Shown: positions 42,468 to 51,867 of the stretch, piece after piece
Layout: each line of letters starts with the position of its first letter
Position numbering within the stretch: the first letter of the stretch is position 1
NCBI RefSeq assembly: GCF_021325795.1
Contig: NZ_JAHPZX010000007.1
Coordinates: forward strand, 1-64,000
Reading direction: 5' to 3'
DNA length: 64,000 nt
DNA from: Bordetella sp. LUAb4
GTDB lineage: Bacteria; Pseudomonadota; Gammaproteobacteria; Burkholderiales; Burkholderiaceae_B
Program-made: the position numbers and the translations under genes
The notes under the pieces: generated by a model
What the model was told of the DNA's origin: nothing
Databases searched by the model: none
Seen by the model: the letters and a program-made list of their open reading frames with translations, nothing else

Positions 42468-43850
42468 ATGCGTCCTTCCCATTTTTCTTTCACCCCCTCG
42501 CCACGCGGTACCCTGGTCGCGGCCGCCCTGGGTTTCGTCGTTGTCCTGTTGGATGTCAGCGTCGTGAACGTAGCGCTCGATGCGCTGCGCCACGAGTTCG
42601 ATACCGATGTCGCCGGCCTGCAGTGGGTGGTCAATGCCTACACGCTGACGTTTGCCGCGCTGCTGCTGACCAGCGGTGCGCTGGGCGACCGCGTCGGCGC
42701 GCGCCGCATCTTTCTTTGCGGTTTCCTGCTGTTCACCCTGGCTTCCGCGGCTTGCGGACTGGCGACCAGCTTGGCCTTGCTGACGGTCGCGCGCGCCCTC
42801 CAAGGTATAGGTGCGTCGTTGCTCGTACCTAACTCACTTTCCATGCTGCAGCGCGCCTTTCCCGACAAACTACAGCGCAGCCGCGCGGTGGGATGGTGGG
42901 GCGGCATCGCGAGCCTGGCGCTGGCGGCCGGTCCCGTGTTGGGGGGGCTCCTGGTCGCGCAGTGGGGCTGGCGCGGCATCTTCGCCATCAATCTGCCTAT
43001 CGGCGTGCTGGGAATCTGGCTGACGCTCAAGTATGTCGCGGCTGACCAGCCGGGGCGTGCACGCAGCCTCGACTGGCCAGGGCAGGGAACGGCGATTCTG
43101 GCACTGACGGCGCTGACCACCGGGCTCATGGAAGGCGGACGGCTCGGCTGGACCAGCGCGTGGGTACAGGGTGTACTGCTGGTCTGCGGCATGGCCGTTG
43201 CCGCATTCCTTTGTATCGAAACCCGTAGCCGGTCACCAATGTTGCCCTTGACGCTGTTTCGCGTGCCTGCTTTCGCCATGACCTCCGTGTCGGGGGTCGT
43301 GGTCAACTTCGCATACTACGGCCTGATTTTTGTTTTCAGCCTGTTCTTCCAGATTGAACAGGGCATGTCGCCGGCGCAGGCCGGCATGGCCTTTCTGCCG
43401 ATGACGGTGGTGCTGATGGGGGCCAACCTCGCCGCCAGCCGGCTGATCACGCGCATGGGCGCGAGCAGGCTGATGGTGCTGGGTTTGTCGATCGCGGCAT
43501 CGGGTTACCTGATGCTGCTGCCCGTGCGCACTGACGGTGCCTACGTGTGGTTGGCGCTGCCCATGCTGCTGGCCGCGACGGGAACTGCGTTGACGGTTCC
43601 CACAATGACCAACGTCACGCTCTCATCGGTGGATCCGGCGCGGGCGGGCGTCGCCTCCGGCGTGCTCAACTCGGCGCGCCAGATCGGCGGGTTGCTGGGC
43701 GTGGCCGTTTGTGGCTACCTGGTGCGAGACACCGCGCCGGCGGCTTTCATGACGGGTATGCATCTGTCCGCCGGTATCGGGGGCTTGTTGACCCTGGTGA
43801 CCGGCTGCCTGTGGTGGATGGGCCTCGGCGCGGAGAAGTGCGCGGCCTAG
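42468..43850 (+). CDS. MFS drug-efflux transporter, DHA2 (EmrB/QacA) type
   Basis: A 460-residue protein with about 14 hydrophobic segments, as expected for the 14-TM DHA2 group. Motifs: LDVSVVNVALDALRHEF in helix 1 (D1 motif), GALGDRVGARRIFLCG in loop 2-3, and GPVLGGLLVAQWGWRGIFAINLPIG in helix 5, the antiporter motif C. Probably exports hydrophobic drugs or metabolites by proton exchange, under control of the divergent LysR gene. Confidence 0.9.
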   Translation: MRPSHFSFTPSPRGTLVAAALGFVVVLLDVSVVNVALDALRHEFDTDVAGLQWVVNAYTLTFAALLLTSGALGDRVGARRIFLCGFLLFTLASAACGLATSLALLTVARALQGIGASLLVPNSLSMLQRAFPDKLQRSRAVGWWGGIASLALAAGPVLGGLLVAQWGWRGIFAINLPIGVLGIWLTLKYVAADQPGRARSLDWPGQGTAILALTALTTGLMEGGRLGWTSAWVQGVLLVCGMAVAAFLCIETRSRSPMLPLTLFRVPAFAMTSVSGVVVNFAYYGLIFVFSLFFQIEQGMSPAQAGMAFLPMTVVLMGANLAASRLITRMGASRLMVLGLSIAASGYLMLLPVRTDGAYVWLALPMLLAATGTALTVPTMTNVTLSSVDPARAGVASGVLNSARQIGGLLGVAVCGYLVRDTAPAAFMTGMHLSAGIGGLLTLVTGCLWWMGLGAEKCAA

Positions 43851-43961
43851 ATGGCGATGGTTCCTGATGCGCAGGGATAGCGCTAAGATAAGCGCGCACG
43901 CCAGTGTGCCGTGGCCCGCTACCCGCGGGAGACGTTCCAGCGACAAAAGCGAGGGCTGTAC

Positions 43962-45671
43962 ATGTCTACCGCAATTGCCATCCTGGGTGGTGTCGGGCTT
44001 TTTTTGCTCGGCATGACGGTCATGACGGACGGGTTGAAGGCGCTGGCGGGATCGGCGCTGCGCACGGTGCTCGGTAAAGCAGCCGCCACGCCGTGGTCGG
44101 GGGCGTTCTGGGGTGCGATGGTCACCTTGCTGGTGCAGTCGTCCAGCGCGGTGACGATGACGACGATAGGCCTGGTCAGCGCCGGCATCCTGCCGTTCGC
44201 CAAAGGCCTGGGGCTGGTATTCGGTGCCAACATCGGCACCACAGGCACGGCGTGGCTCATCGCGCTGGTGGGCGTGCGCGTTTCGCTGTCGGCTTACGCG
44301 CTGCCCATGATCTTCATCGGCGCGCTGACCAAGCTCCTGGGCAAGGGGCGTATCTCCGCCGCTGGCGGCGCGTTCGCCGGCTTCGCACTGGTGCTCTATG
44401 GCCTGACCACGCTGCAACAGGGTATGGGCGGCCTGGCCGAAAGCCTGAATCCTTCCGACCTGCCTTCCGTGCTGGGGATGGCAGACGTCAGCTGGCTGAC
44501 GGGGACGGGCGGGCTGCTGATGCTGATCATCGTGGGCCTGGCGATGACGGCGGTCATGCAGTCCTCGACCGCGTCCACCGCGGTCACCATCGCGTCCTTC
44601 TACGCGGGCGCGATCAGCCTGGAGCAGGGTGCTGCCCTGATTATCGGACAGAACATCGGCACGGCCACCAGTTCCGCCATGGCTGCCATTGGCGCCAGCG
44701 TGACGGCCAAGCGGCTGGCGCTCGCCTACGTGTTGTTCAAGCTCATCGCCGCGCTGATCGCTATTTTTTCCTTCCCGTTCGCGGTGGGATTGATGCGCCG
44801 GCTGGCGCTGTCGGTCGACGGCACCACGCTATTGGCGGCGTATCACACGGCGTTCAATGTCGCGGGCGTCGCCGTGCTGCTGCCCGCGACACAATGGTTC
44901 ACGCGGGTCGTCGAGCGCATCATGCCGTCCAAGGAGACGGCACTGGAGCGCGCATTGGATCGCAGCGTGCTGGCCAATCCGGTGGTGGCCGTCGAAGCAG
45001 CGCGGCGCGTGGTGGCCGACGTCTTGAAGACGGCATCGGCATCGATTGCCGCCGCGCTGTCGGGTAACGTCGATCCGCATGGCGTGCCGGGTACCGCCAC
45101 TGCGGCGGCCACGCTGGGAGAGGTCAAGGATTTCCTGTCCGAATTGCATGGGCCAGCCGAAACGGAAGCGGATGTCGACCACCTGCATCTGACCAGTACG
45201 CTGCACGCGCTCGACCACGCCACGCGTCTGGTGGAGAACATGGCGACGGGACGTTTCATCGCCCCGTCTAACACGCAGGACGCCGCCGTTGCGCTGGACC
45301 TGCAGGCCACTGCCCTGTGCGTCAGGGCCATGCGTGGCGCGGAAGAAGTCGGCGCGTCCATTACCGCGCAAGCCGCGCTCAGTGGCCACACGGATCCCAT
45401 CGGCTGGACGGTATCCGTCGAGGTAGCGTCCGAACTCGCTGAACTGGAAAGCGCGACCCGCGAGCTGGACGCCATCGAGCGGGACCATCGCGCGGCTACC
45501 CTTGCAGCCGTCTCCCCGGGCGGATTGACGGCCACGGAGGCATTGACACGGATCGACAATGTGAGACGGTTGGCGCGCCTTGCGCATCACGCTTGGCGAT
45601 CGTCCGCGCATCTGGTCGGCCGCGGTATGCGCGACGAGGCGATCACCGGGAACGTTGCAACGCCGTTGTGA
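43962..45671 (+). CDS. Na/Pi cotransporter family protein (NptA type with PhoU-like tail)
   Basis: A 569-residue protein from ATG 43962. Two inverted repeats each carry the QSSSA/QSSTA motif (LVQSSSAVTMTTIGL and VMQSSTASTAVTIAS) and the glycine-rich GANIGTT / GQNIGTA of sodium-phosphate symporters (PF02690). The C-terminal 230 residues are helical and resemble the PhoU-like domain common in bacterial members. Function: sodium-coupled phosphate transport, likely in the inner membrane. Confidence 0.9.
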   Translation: MSTAIAILGGVGLFLLGMTVMTDGLKALAGSALRTVLGKAAATPWSGAFWGAMVTLLVQSSSAVTMTTIGLVSAGILPFAKGLGLVFGANIGTTGTAWLIALVGVRVSLSAYALPMIFIGALTKLLGKGRISAAGGAFAGFALVLYGLTTLQQGMGGLAESLNPSDLPSVLGMADVSWLTGTGGLLMLIIVGLAMTAVMQSSTASTAVTIASFYAGAISLEQGAALIIGQNIGTATSSAMAAIGASVTAKRLALAYVLFKLIAALIAIFSFPFAVGLMRRLALSVDGTTLLAAYHTAFNVAGVAVLLPATQWFTRVVERIMPSKETALERALDRSVLANPVVAVEAARRVVADVLKTASASIAAALSGNVDPHGVPGTATAAATLGEVKDFLSELHGPAETEADVDHLHLTSTLHALDHATRLVENMATGRFIAPSNTQDAAVALDLQATALCVRAMRGAEEVGASITAQAALSGHTDPIGWTVSVEVASELAELESATRELDAIERDHRAATLAAVSPGGLTATEALTRIDNVRRLARLAHHAWRSSAHLVGRGMRDEAITGNVATPL

Positions 45672-45699
45672 AGACGTCCACGGTATGCGCGCCCTTGTT

Positions 45700-47166
45700 T
45701 CACCGGGTGTTGTCGGCGAGGGTTGGGCAGGCGCCTGGTGGCCGATCTTTGGCGATGGCATCGGCCAGGTCAGCCACGTGGACCATGAGTTCGCGTACCT
45801 GATGCAGGGTGGCGTATTGCCGCAGAACGGGCTGCCATTGCGGCGATGACAGCAGTTTGTTCCAGACGGCTTGCAGCAGCGCCGGATCCGCCGCTGCGTT
45901 TTCCTCCAGGTGTGCCGCGTAAGCCAGGCTTTCCGCTGCCGACAACAACTGCATCCGGCTGGCGGCGTTGAGCAGGCGGGGTGTTTCCTCGGTCGAGGCG
46001 TCGCAGCAATAGAGGACGGCGGCGGCCGCGCAATCACTATCCGTGGGCAACGCTTGCAGCGAGGCGCCACGCACTTCGATCACGCCCTCCTGGCAAGCAA
46101 AGGGATAGCGTGCCGTGCCGTTGGCCTGCGTCAGCAGCCGCAGGCCGCGCAACAGGCGCGGGTAGTCGGTGGTGGCGGCGTCGACCGAGGACTTGACCTC
46201 GGCGACGAGGCAGATGTCCCAACAGTCGTCTTTACGCGCCCGCCGTAGCAGGACCGCGTCCCACTCCGTCTTGGCTCGGTCGGCGTTTGCCGCAAGCGAC
46301 GCGGGTACACGCATCGACGTAACGACGCGAAAGGATGTGGGATCGCCCTGCGCTTCTCCAAGTTTGCAGGCCCAGGCCTGTAGCGCCTGCGCGGCCAAGG
46401 CTTCGACAGCGGCGCCCCGCTGTTGCGTGGTCTTGCCCAGCGCGGCGGCTTGGACACTGCCGGAGCGTGGGCCGCGTCTGTCCCACAGCGTTTCGTATTG
46501 GCGTACCGCATCGTCGGCGTCGAGGACCGCCAGGCGTTGGAGCCGAGCCAGGGCAGGATCGTCCAGCAGTTTTTGCAGGCCGCGCTCGATGGCGGAATCT
46601 TCCGTGAAGGCCGGCACCGACAGGGATAGCCGCGCGATGTCGGCCAGCGCCGACCAGGAAGCCGACGCAGCCGAGGCCTGCAATTGCGCCAAGGTGTCGC
46701 GTAACGTACCCGGCGGCAGCCGTTGCTGCTTGCCCGGATGAGCGATGGCGTTCACGCTCGACAGGACGGCGCGGCGATCCTGCTCGGCATGGGCCGACAG
46801 CGACGCATATTCGCGTACGCGCGGGACGCGGTGCCGCAGCACCATCGCCTGGAACGCAAAATCGCCGTGCATCGGGCGCATTGCATCCTGGATCAACCGC
46901 GCGAGCCGGTCCGTAAATGCGTCCTGTAATGTGGGATCCGGCGTGTGTCCCTGCGTCGTGGCGATTCGCGCCTGCTCGATGATGAGCGCCAGTTCAGTGG
47001 CAGGATTGATCATCGGCGCTGCCGCGACGACGCATGGAATCGAGGGGATCGCGGGGATGCGATAGCGACGGGCGACTGCGGACAGCACGTCATCGATGGG
47101 GCGGCACGGGTGGGCGCGGGGCATGCAGGAAGTATACCGAGCGGCTTCGAACGTCATGGCCGACAT
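45700..47166 (-). CDS. hypothetical protein with PD-(D/E)XK-like signature
   Basis: 488 residues if begun at ATG 47166; ATGs at 47124 and 47013 are possible, and none has a good ribosome-binding site. The sequence is mostly helical and Ala/Gln/Arg-rich. Near residues 250-325 it shows RGAAVEALAAQAL (Glu), EWDAVLL (Asp) and CLVAEVKSS (Glu-x-Lys), spaced as the catalytic set of a PD-(D/E)XK nuclease fold. I do not recognise the family. It is divergent from yggS and convergent with the phosphate symporter gene, so neighbours give no firm hint. A structural or nuclease role in DNA metabolism is a guess. Confidence 0.55.
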   Translation of the reverse strand: MSAMTFEAARYTSCMPRAHPCRPIDDVLSAVARRYRIPAIPSIPCVVAAAPMINPATELALIIEQARIATTQGHTPDPTLQDAFTDRLARLIQDAMRPMHGDFAFQAMVLRHRVPRVREYASLSAHAEQDRRAVLSSVNAIAHPGKQQRLPPGTLRDTLAQLQASAASASWSALADIARLSLSVPAFTEDSAIERGLQKLLDDPALARLQRLAVLDADDAVRQYETLWDRRGPRSGSVQAAALGKTTQQRGAAVEALAAQALQAWACKLGEAQGDPTSFRVVTSMRVPASLAANADRAKTEWDAVLLRRARKDDCWDICLVAEVKSSVDAATTDYPRLLRGLRLLTQANGTARYPFACQEGVIEVRGASLQALPTDSDCAAAAVLYCCDASTEETPRLLNAASRMQLLSAAESLAYAAHLEENAAADPALLQAVWNKLLSSPQWQPVLRQYATLHQVRELMVHVADLADAIAKDRPPGACPTLADNTR

Positions 47167-47255
47167 GGGTGATACATTTATGCCGGTGGCGCGGAGGCTT
47201 TCCGCGCGACATCGGCATCAAAGCCATCCGCATTCAAGTATCGAGGCGCGAGCAA

Positions 47256-48077
47256 GTGAACACCGGCATCCCTTTGGACACATCCACCTTGCACGACCAG
47301 CATGGTCACTGGCCGCAGGCCGAATCCGTGGAGGATTTTCGCCACAATATCGCGGCAGTACAGTCGCGCATCGCGGCGGCGTGCGAGCGGGTTGGGCGAG
47401 ACCCCGCCAGCGTGCGCCTGCTTCCCGTCAGCAAGACCAAGCCCGAGTCCATCCTGCGCCTGGCCTACACGGCTGGCTGCCGCCATTTCGGCGAGAACAA
47501 GCCGCAAGAGGCCTACGGCAAATGGGAAGCGATGGCGGACCTGGGCGATCTGCATTGGTCGGTAATCGGCCATCTGCAGACCAACAAGGCCAAGCTGGTG
47601 GCGCGCTTCGCCGCGGAATTCCAGGCGCTGGACAGCTTGCGGGTGGCCGAAGCCCTCGAGCGCCGCCTGCAGGACGAAGGACGTTCCCTGGACGTGTTCG
47701 TGCAGGTCAATACATCGATGGAAGACAGCAAGTATGGCTTGCCCCCCACCGAAGTGGCCGCGTTTCTGCGCGCCTTGCCGGCATTTTCGGCGCTGCGGGT
47801 GCGCGGCCTGATGACGCTGGCGATGTTCTCGGCCGACGCCGCGCAGGTGAGGCAGTGCTTCGTGCGCCTGCGCGAGCTGCGTGACCGGTTGCGCCAGGAC
47901 GCGCCCGCAGGTATAGGGCTGGATGAGCTGTCGATGGGCATGTCCGGCGACTATGAAATCGCCATCGAGGAAGGCGCCACCGTGGTGCGCGTGGGCCAGG
48001 CGATCTTCGGCGCGCGGGCCACACCCGACGCGCTTTATTGGCCGGCGGCTGGGGCAGGGGCAGGGGAGCAAGGCTGA
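47256..48077 (+). CDS. YggS/PROSC-family PLP homeostasis protein
   Basis: A 273-residue protein, with an N-terminal extension of about 15 residues before the usual start; GTG 47256 has GAGGCG-like sequence upstream. The PLP-binding Lys is in LLPVSKTKP near residue 60, with [25 protein letters not shown] and [16 protein letters not shown], all family signatures. These proteins bind PLP and balance vitamin B6 and amino-acid pools; no catalysis is known. Its stop overlaps the pdxY start (TGATG), pairing a PLP-binding protein with a PLP kinase. Confidence 0.9.
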   Translation: MNTGIPLDTSTLHDQHGHWPQAESVEDFRHNIAAVQSRIAAACERVGRDPASVRLLPVSKTKPESILRLAYTAGCRHFGENKPQEAYGKWEAMADLGDLHWSVIGHLQTNKAKLVARFAAEFQALDSLRVAEALERRLQDEGRSLDVFVQVNTSMEDSKYGLPPTEVAAFLRALPAFSALRVRGLMTLAMFSADAAQVRQCFVRLRELRDRLRQDAPAGIGLDELSMGMSGDYEIAIEEGATVVRVGQAIFGARATPDALYWPAAGAGAGEQG

Positions 48078-48970
48078 TGGACAGCTTCGATCCGACCGTG
48101 GGCGCGGCGTCGACGCGGCTATTGCCCTTGCCTGTCGACGTGGTGTCCGTACAGTCACAGGTGGTCTACGGCAGGGTGGGCAACAACGTTGCCTTGCCGA
48201 CCCTGGATGCAATGGGACTGACCACCGCCGCCGTACCGACGGTGGCGTTCAGCAACACGCCGCACTATCCGACCATCCATGGCGGGCCGATTCCCATCGA
48301 ATGGTTCGAGGGCTATCTGCGCGACCTGTTCGCCCGTGACGCGCTCGGTCACCTGAAAGCGGTGCTGGCGGGATACATGGGCAGCGCCGACCAGGTGCGG
48401 GCGCTCGGCACGTGGATCAGCCAGGTGGTTCAGGCCAGGCCGGACGTGCGCGTCGTGGTCGATCCGGTGATCGGAGACTATGACAGCGGTGAGTACGTCA
48501 GCCCCGGCATGGTCGAAGCCTACCGCCAGCATTTGCTATCGCTGGCGGACGGCATGACGCCCAACGGCTTCGAACTGCAGCGCCTGACGGGCCTGCCGGT
48601 GTGGGACGTAGGCAGCGTCGTCGCCGCCGCCAAGACCTTGCTGGTCGGCCGCACCCAATGGGTGACAGTGACCAGCGCCGCGCCCGAGACGTGGGCCGAC
48701 GGCGAAATGCGCGTGATCGTGGTGATGCGCGAGGGGCACGGCATCCGCCACGAGGTTTTCAATCACCCGCGCATCGATGCCACGCCCAAGGGCACGGGCG
48801 ATTTGTTCAGCGCGGCCGTGACCGGCCACCTGGTGACGGGCGCCACCGTATTCGAGGCGGTTGCCGCCGCCTGCGACCAGGTCGTGGCGGCCTTGCGGCT
48901 GACGTTCGAGGCGCGCAGCGCTGAACTGCTGTTGGCGCCGGCAGGCCGCCCGGGGCGCGGTCGTACGTAA
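48077..48970 (+). CDS. pdxY: pyridoxal kinase PdxY
   Basis: A 297-residue ribokinase-fold protein. [20 protein letters not shown] is the PdxK/PdxY opening, [14 protein letters not shown] follows, [13 protein letters not shown] binds Mg-ATP, and the anion hole and catalytic Asp are in [12 protein letters not shown] near residue 236. It phosphorylates pyridoxal to PLP for salvage. The TGATG junction with the yggS gene implies coupled translation. Confidence 0.93.
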   Translation: MDSFDPTVGAASTRLLPLPVDVVSVQSQVVYGRVGNNVALPTLDAMGLTTAAVPTVAFSNTPHYPTIHGGPIPIEWFEGYLRDLFARDALGHLKAVLAGYMGSADQVRALGTWISQVVQARPDVRVVVDPVIGDYDSGEYVSPGMVEAYRQHLLSLADGMTPNGFELQRLTGLPVWDVGSVVAAAKTLLVGRTQWVTVTSAAPETWADGEMRVIVVMREGHGIRHEVFNHPRIDATPKGTGDLFSAAVTGHLVTGATVFEAVAAACDQVVAALRLTFEARSAELLLAPAGRPGRGRT

Positions 48971-49030
48971 TCAGGGAAGTGCCGACCGATCGGCTGGCAC
49001 GCCCAAGCAGAATTGAATGGAGTTGAAAGT

Positions 49031-49729
49031 ATGCATAAAACGGCCTTGGCCATTCGCCACGTCGCTTTCGAGGATCTGGGAATCCTCGCGCCATTGCTGG
49101 CCGAGCGAGGCTATGCCGTGCGCTATCTGGAAGCGGGCGTGGATGCGCTGAATGTCGATACCCTGACCCAGCCGGATCTGGTCGTGGTCCTGGGCGGACC
49201 GATCGGCGTATACGAGACGGACACCTATCCTTTTTTGGCGGACGAGCGTGAAGCCATCGCGGCACGCCTGCGGCAATACAAGCCTATGCTGGGCATCTGC
49301 CTGGGCGCGCAGTTGATGGCGCGCGCATTGGGTGCCGAGGTGAGGTCCACGGGAGGGGCGGAAATCGGCTATGCCCCGCTGACCCTGACGGAGCAAGGGC
49401 GGTCGTCGGTCCTGAGTGGCCTGGGCACCGTGCCGGTCCTGCATTGGCATGGGGATGAGTTCGGAATCCCGAATGGTGCCACGCGTCTGGCCGAAACCTC
49501 GGGGTTCCCCAACCAGGCTTTCGCCATCGGGCCACATATCCTGGGACTGCAATTCCACCTGGAAGCCGACGACAAGCAGATCGAACGCTGGCTGATCGGC
49601 CATGCGCACGAACTGGCGACGCGCGGCATCGATCCGCGGACGATACGCGGCGATGCGGCGAAGCACGGTGCCGAACTCGCCGCCACCGCGCGCGGGGTTC
49701 TTTCCGCGTGGCTGGCGCAGCTGGGATAA
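49031..49729 (+). CDS. class I glutamine amidotransferase-like protein
   Basis: A 232-residue protein from ATG 49031. The nucleophile Cys is in LGICLGAQLMARALG near residue 88; the His and Glu of the triad are in LGLQFHLEAD near 180. LGGPIGVYE is the usual oxyanion loop. It is a stand-alone GMP synthase-type glutaminase domain, of the kind often annotated as GMP synthase-like; such proteins act on glutamine or gamma-glutamyl compounds. Its partner is not seen here. Confidence 0.88.
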   Translation: MHKTALAIRHVAFEDLGILAPLLAERGYAVRYLEAGVDALNVDTLTQPDLVVVLGGPIGVYETDTYPFLADEREAIAARLRQYKPMLGICLGAQLMARALGAEVRSTGGAEIGYAPLTLTEQGRSSVLSGLGTVPVLHWHGDEFGIPNGATRLAETSGFPNQAFAIGPHILGLQFHLEADDKQIERWLIGHAHELATRGIDPRTIRGDAAKHGAELAATARGVLSAWLAQLG

Positions 49730-49858
49730 GCGGGACGGAGCGCGACCACGGCTCGCCCAGCTCGCGGGCGGGCGATAAAAGCCTCGCCTGACGCCGGCCA
49801 TGGAAAATAGGGACGCTGCTATCATAAGCGCCGACATAAACTCGGATGGCTGAGCAGA

Positions 49859-50707
49859 ATGAGTCTGCATTCCCTGGATCGTGCGCTGATGCAGCCGGCG
49901 ATGCCGCCCATGAGCGCGGGCTGGCGGCGCGGTGTGGTGGAGTTTCTCTATTTCGGTATCAAGGAGGCCCGGGCTTGCCTGTTCGCGGGCCTGTTCTTCG
50001 CGGGCGTTTTCCTGATGCCGCGTGGCGATACGCTGGGCATACCCCGTTACGATCTGCTGCTTATCTACGCCTTGGCCATCCAGGTATGGATGCTGTGGGC
50101 GCGCCTGGAAACCGTGGATGAACTCAAGGCGATCTGCCTGTTCCACGTCGTGGGATTCGCCTTGGAGGTTTTCAAGACCTCGCGTGGCATGCCTTCCTGG
50201 ACATATCCGGATTTCGCCTATACCAAGCTGTTCGGCGTGCCGCTGTTTTCCGGCTTCATGTATGCCGCCGTGGGCAGCTACATCATCCAGGCCTGGCGGC
50301 TGTTCCAGTTACGCATCCGGCACCATCCACCATTCTGGATGTCCTGGTTGATCGCCATCGCGATCTACGCGAACTTCTTCACGCACCACTACATCGGCGA
50401 CTACCGCTGGTTCATCACCGCCTGCGCCTTGGGACTCTACGCCAGGACGACGGTGATTTTCCGGCCGCTGCACGAGGATCGCCGCATGCCCCTGCTGGTG
50501 GCGTTCGTCCTGATCGGCTTCTTCCTTTGGCTGGCCGAAAACATCAGTACCTTTTTCAAGTTGTGGGCCTATCCCAATCAGTTGGGTGCCTGGTCGGCCG
50601 TCCATTTGGGCAAGTGGAGTTCGTGGTCGCTGCTGGTCATCATGACCTTCACCATCGTGATCAACCTCAAGCACATCAAGTCGCATGTCCACGTGGCGCG
50701 GGATTGA
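49859..50707 (+). CDS. DUF817 integral membrane protein
   Basis: A 282-residue protein with seven or eight hydrophobic segments and a conserved sequence block: EFLYFGIKEARACLFAGLFF, LFHVVGFALEVFKTSRG and SWTYPDFAYTKLFGVPLFSGF, and near the C-terminus LWAYPNQLGAWSAVHLGKWSSW. This is the DUF817 family, of unknown function and common in Proteobacteria. The many conserved Trp, Tyr and His residues at membrane borders suggest a binding or enzymatic role, but no activity is known. Confidence 0.85.
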   Translation: MSLHSLDRALMQPAMPPMSAGWRRGVVEFLYFGIKEARACLFAGLFFAGVFLMPRGDTLGIPRYDLLLIYALAIQVWMLWARLETVDELKAICLFHVVGFALEVFKTSRGMPSWTYPDFAYTKLFGVPLFSGFMYAAVGSYIIQAWRLFQLRIRHHPPFWMSWLIAIAIYANFFTHHYIGDYRWFITACALGLYARTTVIFRPLHEDRRMPLLVAFVLIGFFLWLAENISTFFKLWAYPNQLGAWSAVHLGKWSSWSLLVIMTFTIVINLKHIKSHVHVARD

Positions 50708-50778
50708 TCAGAGGCACTGATGCGTCGATGGTGGTGAATCCCGCGGCCGGAGGATGCCGGTGGTGGACCCCGTGAAAT

Positions 50779-51696
50779 TCAACGCTTGCGGGTCCGGGGC
50801 CCGCAGATATCCACGCAGAAGCCGATGAAGGCCTCGACGGCCGCCGGCGGCAGGCGGCGCGAGGGGCGGACGATGTAAAGCGGGAAGATCTCGCCTGGCC
50901 AATCGGGAAAGAGATCCACCAAGGCGCCGCTGGCGATCAGCGGTTCCAGGCCCAAGGCCAAAACTTGCGCGATGCCGGCTCCCGCCAGGCAGGCATTCAC
51001 CATGGTTTCGCTATCGGTGAATGTCAGCCGTCCCCGTGTATCGACTCGCTGGACCTCCTTGCCGCGGTGAAATTCCCACGGGAAGGGCCGGCCCCGTTGC
51101 GGATCGATGAATTGCATGCAGTCGTGGGCCGCCAGTTTCTTCGGCGCCTTGGGTACGCCATGCCTGGCCAGGTAAGCCGGTGCCGCTACCGTGAGCACCC
51201 GCGTCGTCAGCAACAGCCGGGAGGAAATTCCCGACGACACCTGTTCTCCAAAGCGCACGGCCACGTCTATCCCTTCGGCGACCAGGTCGCGGGCTTCGGC
51301 GGGCGACACCCACAACAATTCGACCTGCGGATAGCGTTCCTGGAATTCCGGCAGGCGCGGCGCCAGTACCTGGCGCGAGAAGATGGGATTCAAGCTGACC
51401 CGCAGGGTGCCGCGCACGACCGTGGCAGCGCCGGAAACCGCGTTGGCGGCTTCTTCGATGCCGGACAGGTGCGGCGCGGCCAGGTCATAGAGGCGGGCGC
51501 CCTCGCCCGTCAGGCGCAACGCGCGCGTGGTGCGTTCGAGCAGGCGGATGCCAATGCGTTCTTCCAGCCGCGAGACCGATCGACTGACGCCAGAGGCGGA
51601 TAGCCCCAGCGCTTCGCCCGCCTTGGTGAAGCTGCCGGTCTCGACCACGGCGGCCAGCACGCTCATGCCTGATAGGAGTCTGCCATCAAAGCTCAT
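50779..51696 (-). CDS. LysR-family transcriptional regulator
   Basis: A 305-residue protein. ATG 51696 is preferred over GTG 51705 because AGGTG lies six bases before it. The N-terminal helix-turn-helix (LLSGMSVLAAVVETGSFTK, LGLSASGVSRSVSRLEERIG) and effector domain are typical of the LysR Crg-like group. It is divergent from an amidohydrolase-MFS operon across about 170 bases and probably controls it. Confidence 0.9.
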   Translation of the reverse strand: MSFDGRLLSGMSVLAAVVETGSFTKAGEALGLSASGVSRSVSRLEERIGIRLLERTTRALRLTGEGARLYDLAAPHLSGIEEAANAVSGAATVVRGTLRVSLNPIFSRQVLAPRLPEFQERYPQVELLWVSPAEARDLVAEGIDVAVRFGEQVSSGISSRLLLTTRVLTVAAPAYLARHGVPKAPKKLAAHDCMQFIDPQRGRPFPWEFHRGKEVQRVDTRGRLTFTDSETMVNACLAGAGIAQVLALGLEPLIASGALVDLFPDWPGEIFPLYIVRPSRRLPPAAVEAFIGFCVDICGPRTRKR

Positions 51697-51867
51697 GCAC
51701 TTCACCTTTGAATTTCAGCAAAAATGATTTGAGTGCCTCTATCTTAATCAAAAGTGCGCCGACGCCTATCGTTCCACCACCGACGCAGCAGATCGCTCGT
51801 CCAAGCGCCTCCCGCCTGGCAGGGGGCTGCAAGCAAGGTGATGGCAAACATTCAATCGGAGCACTCC

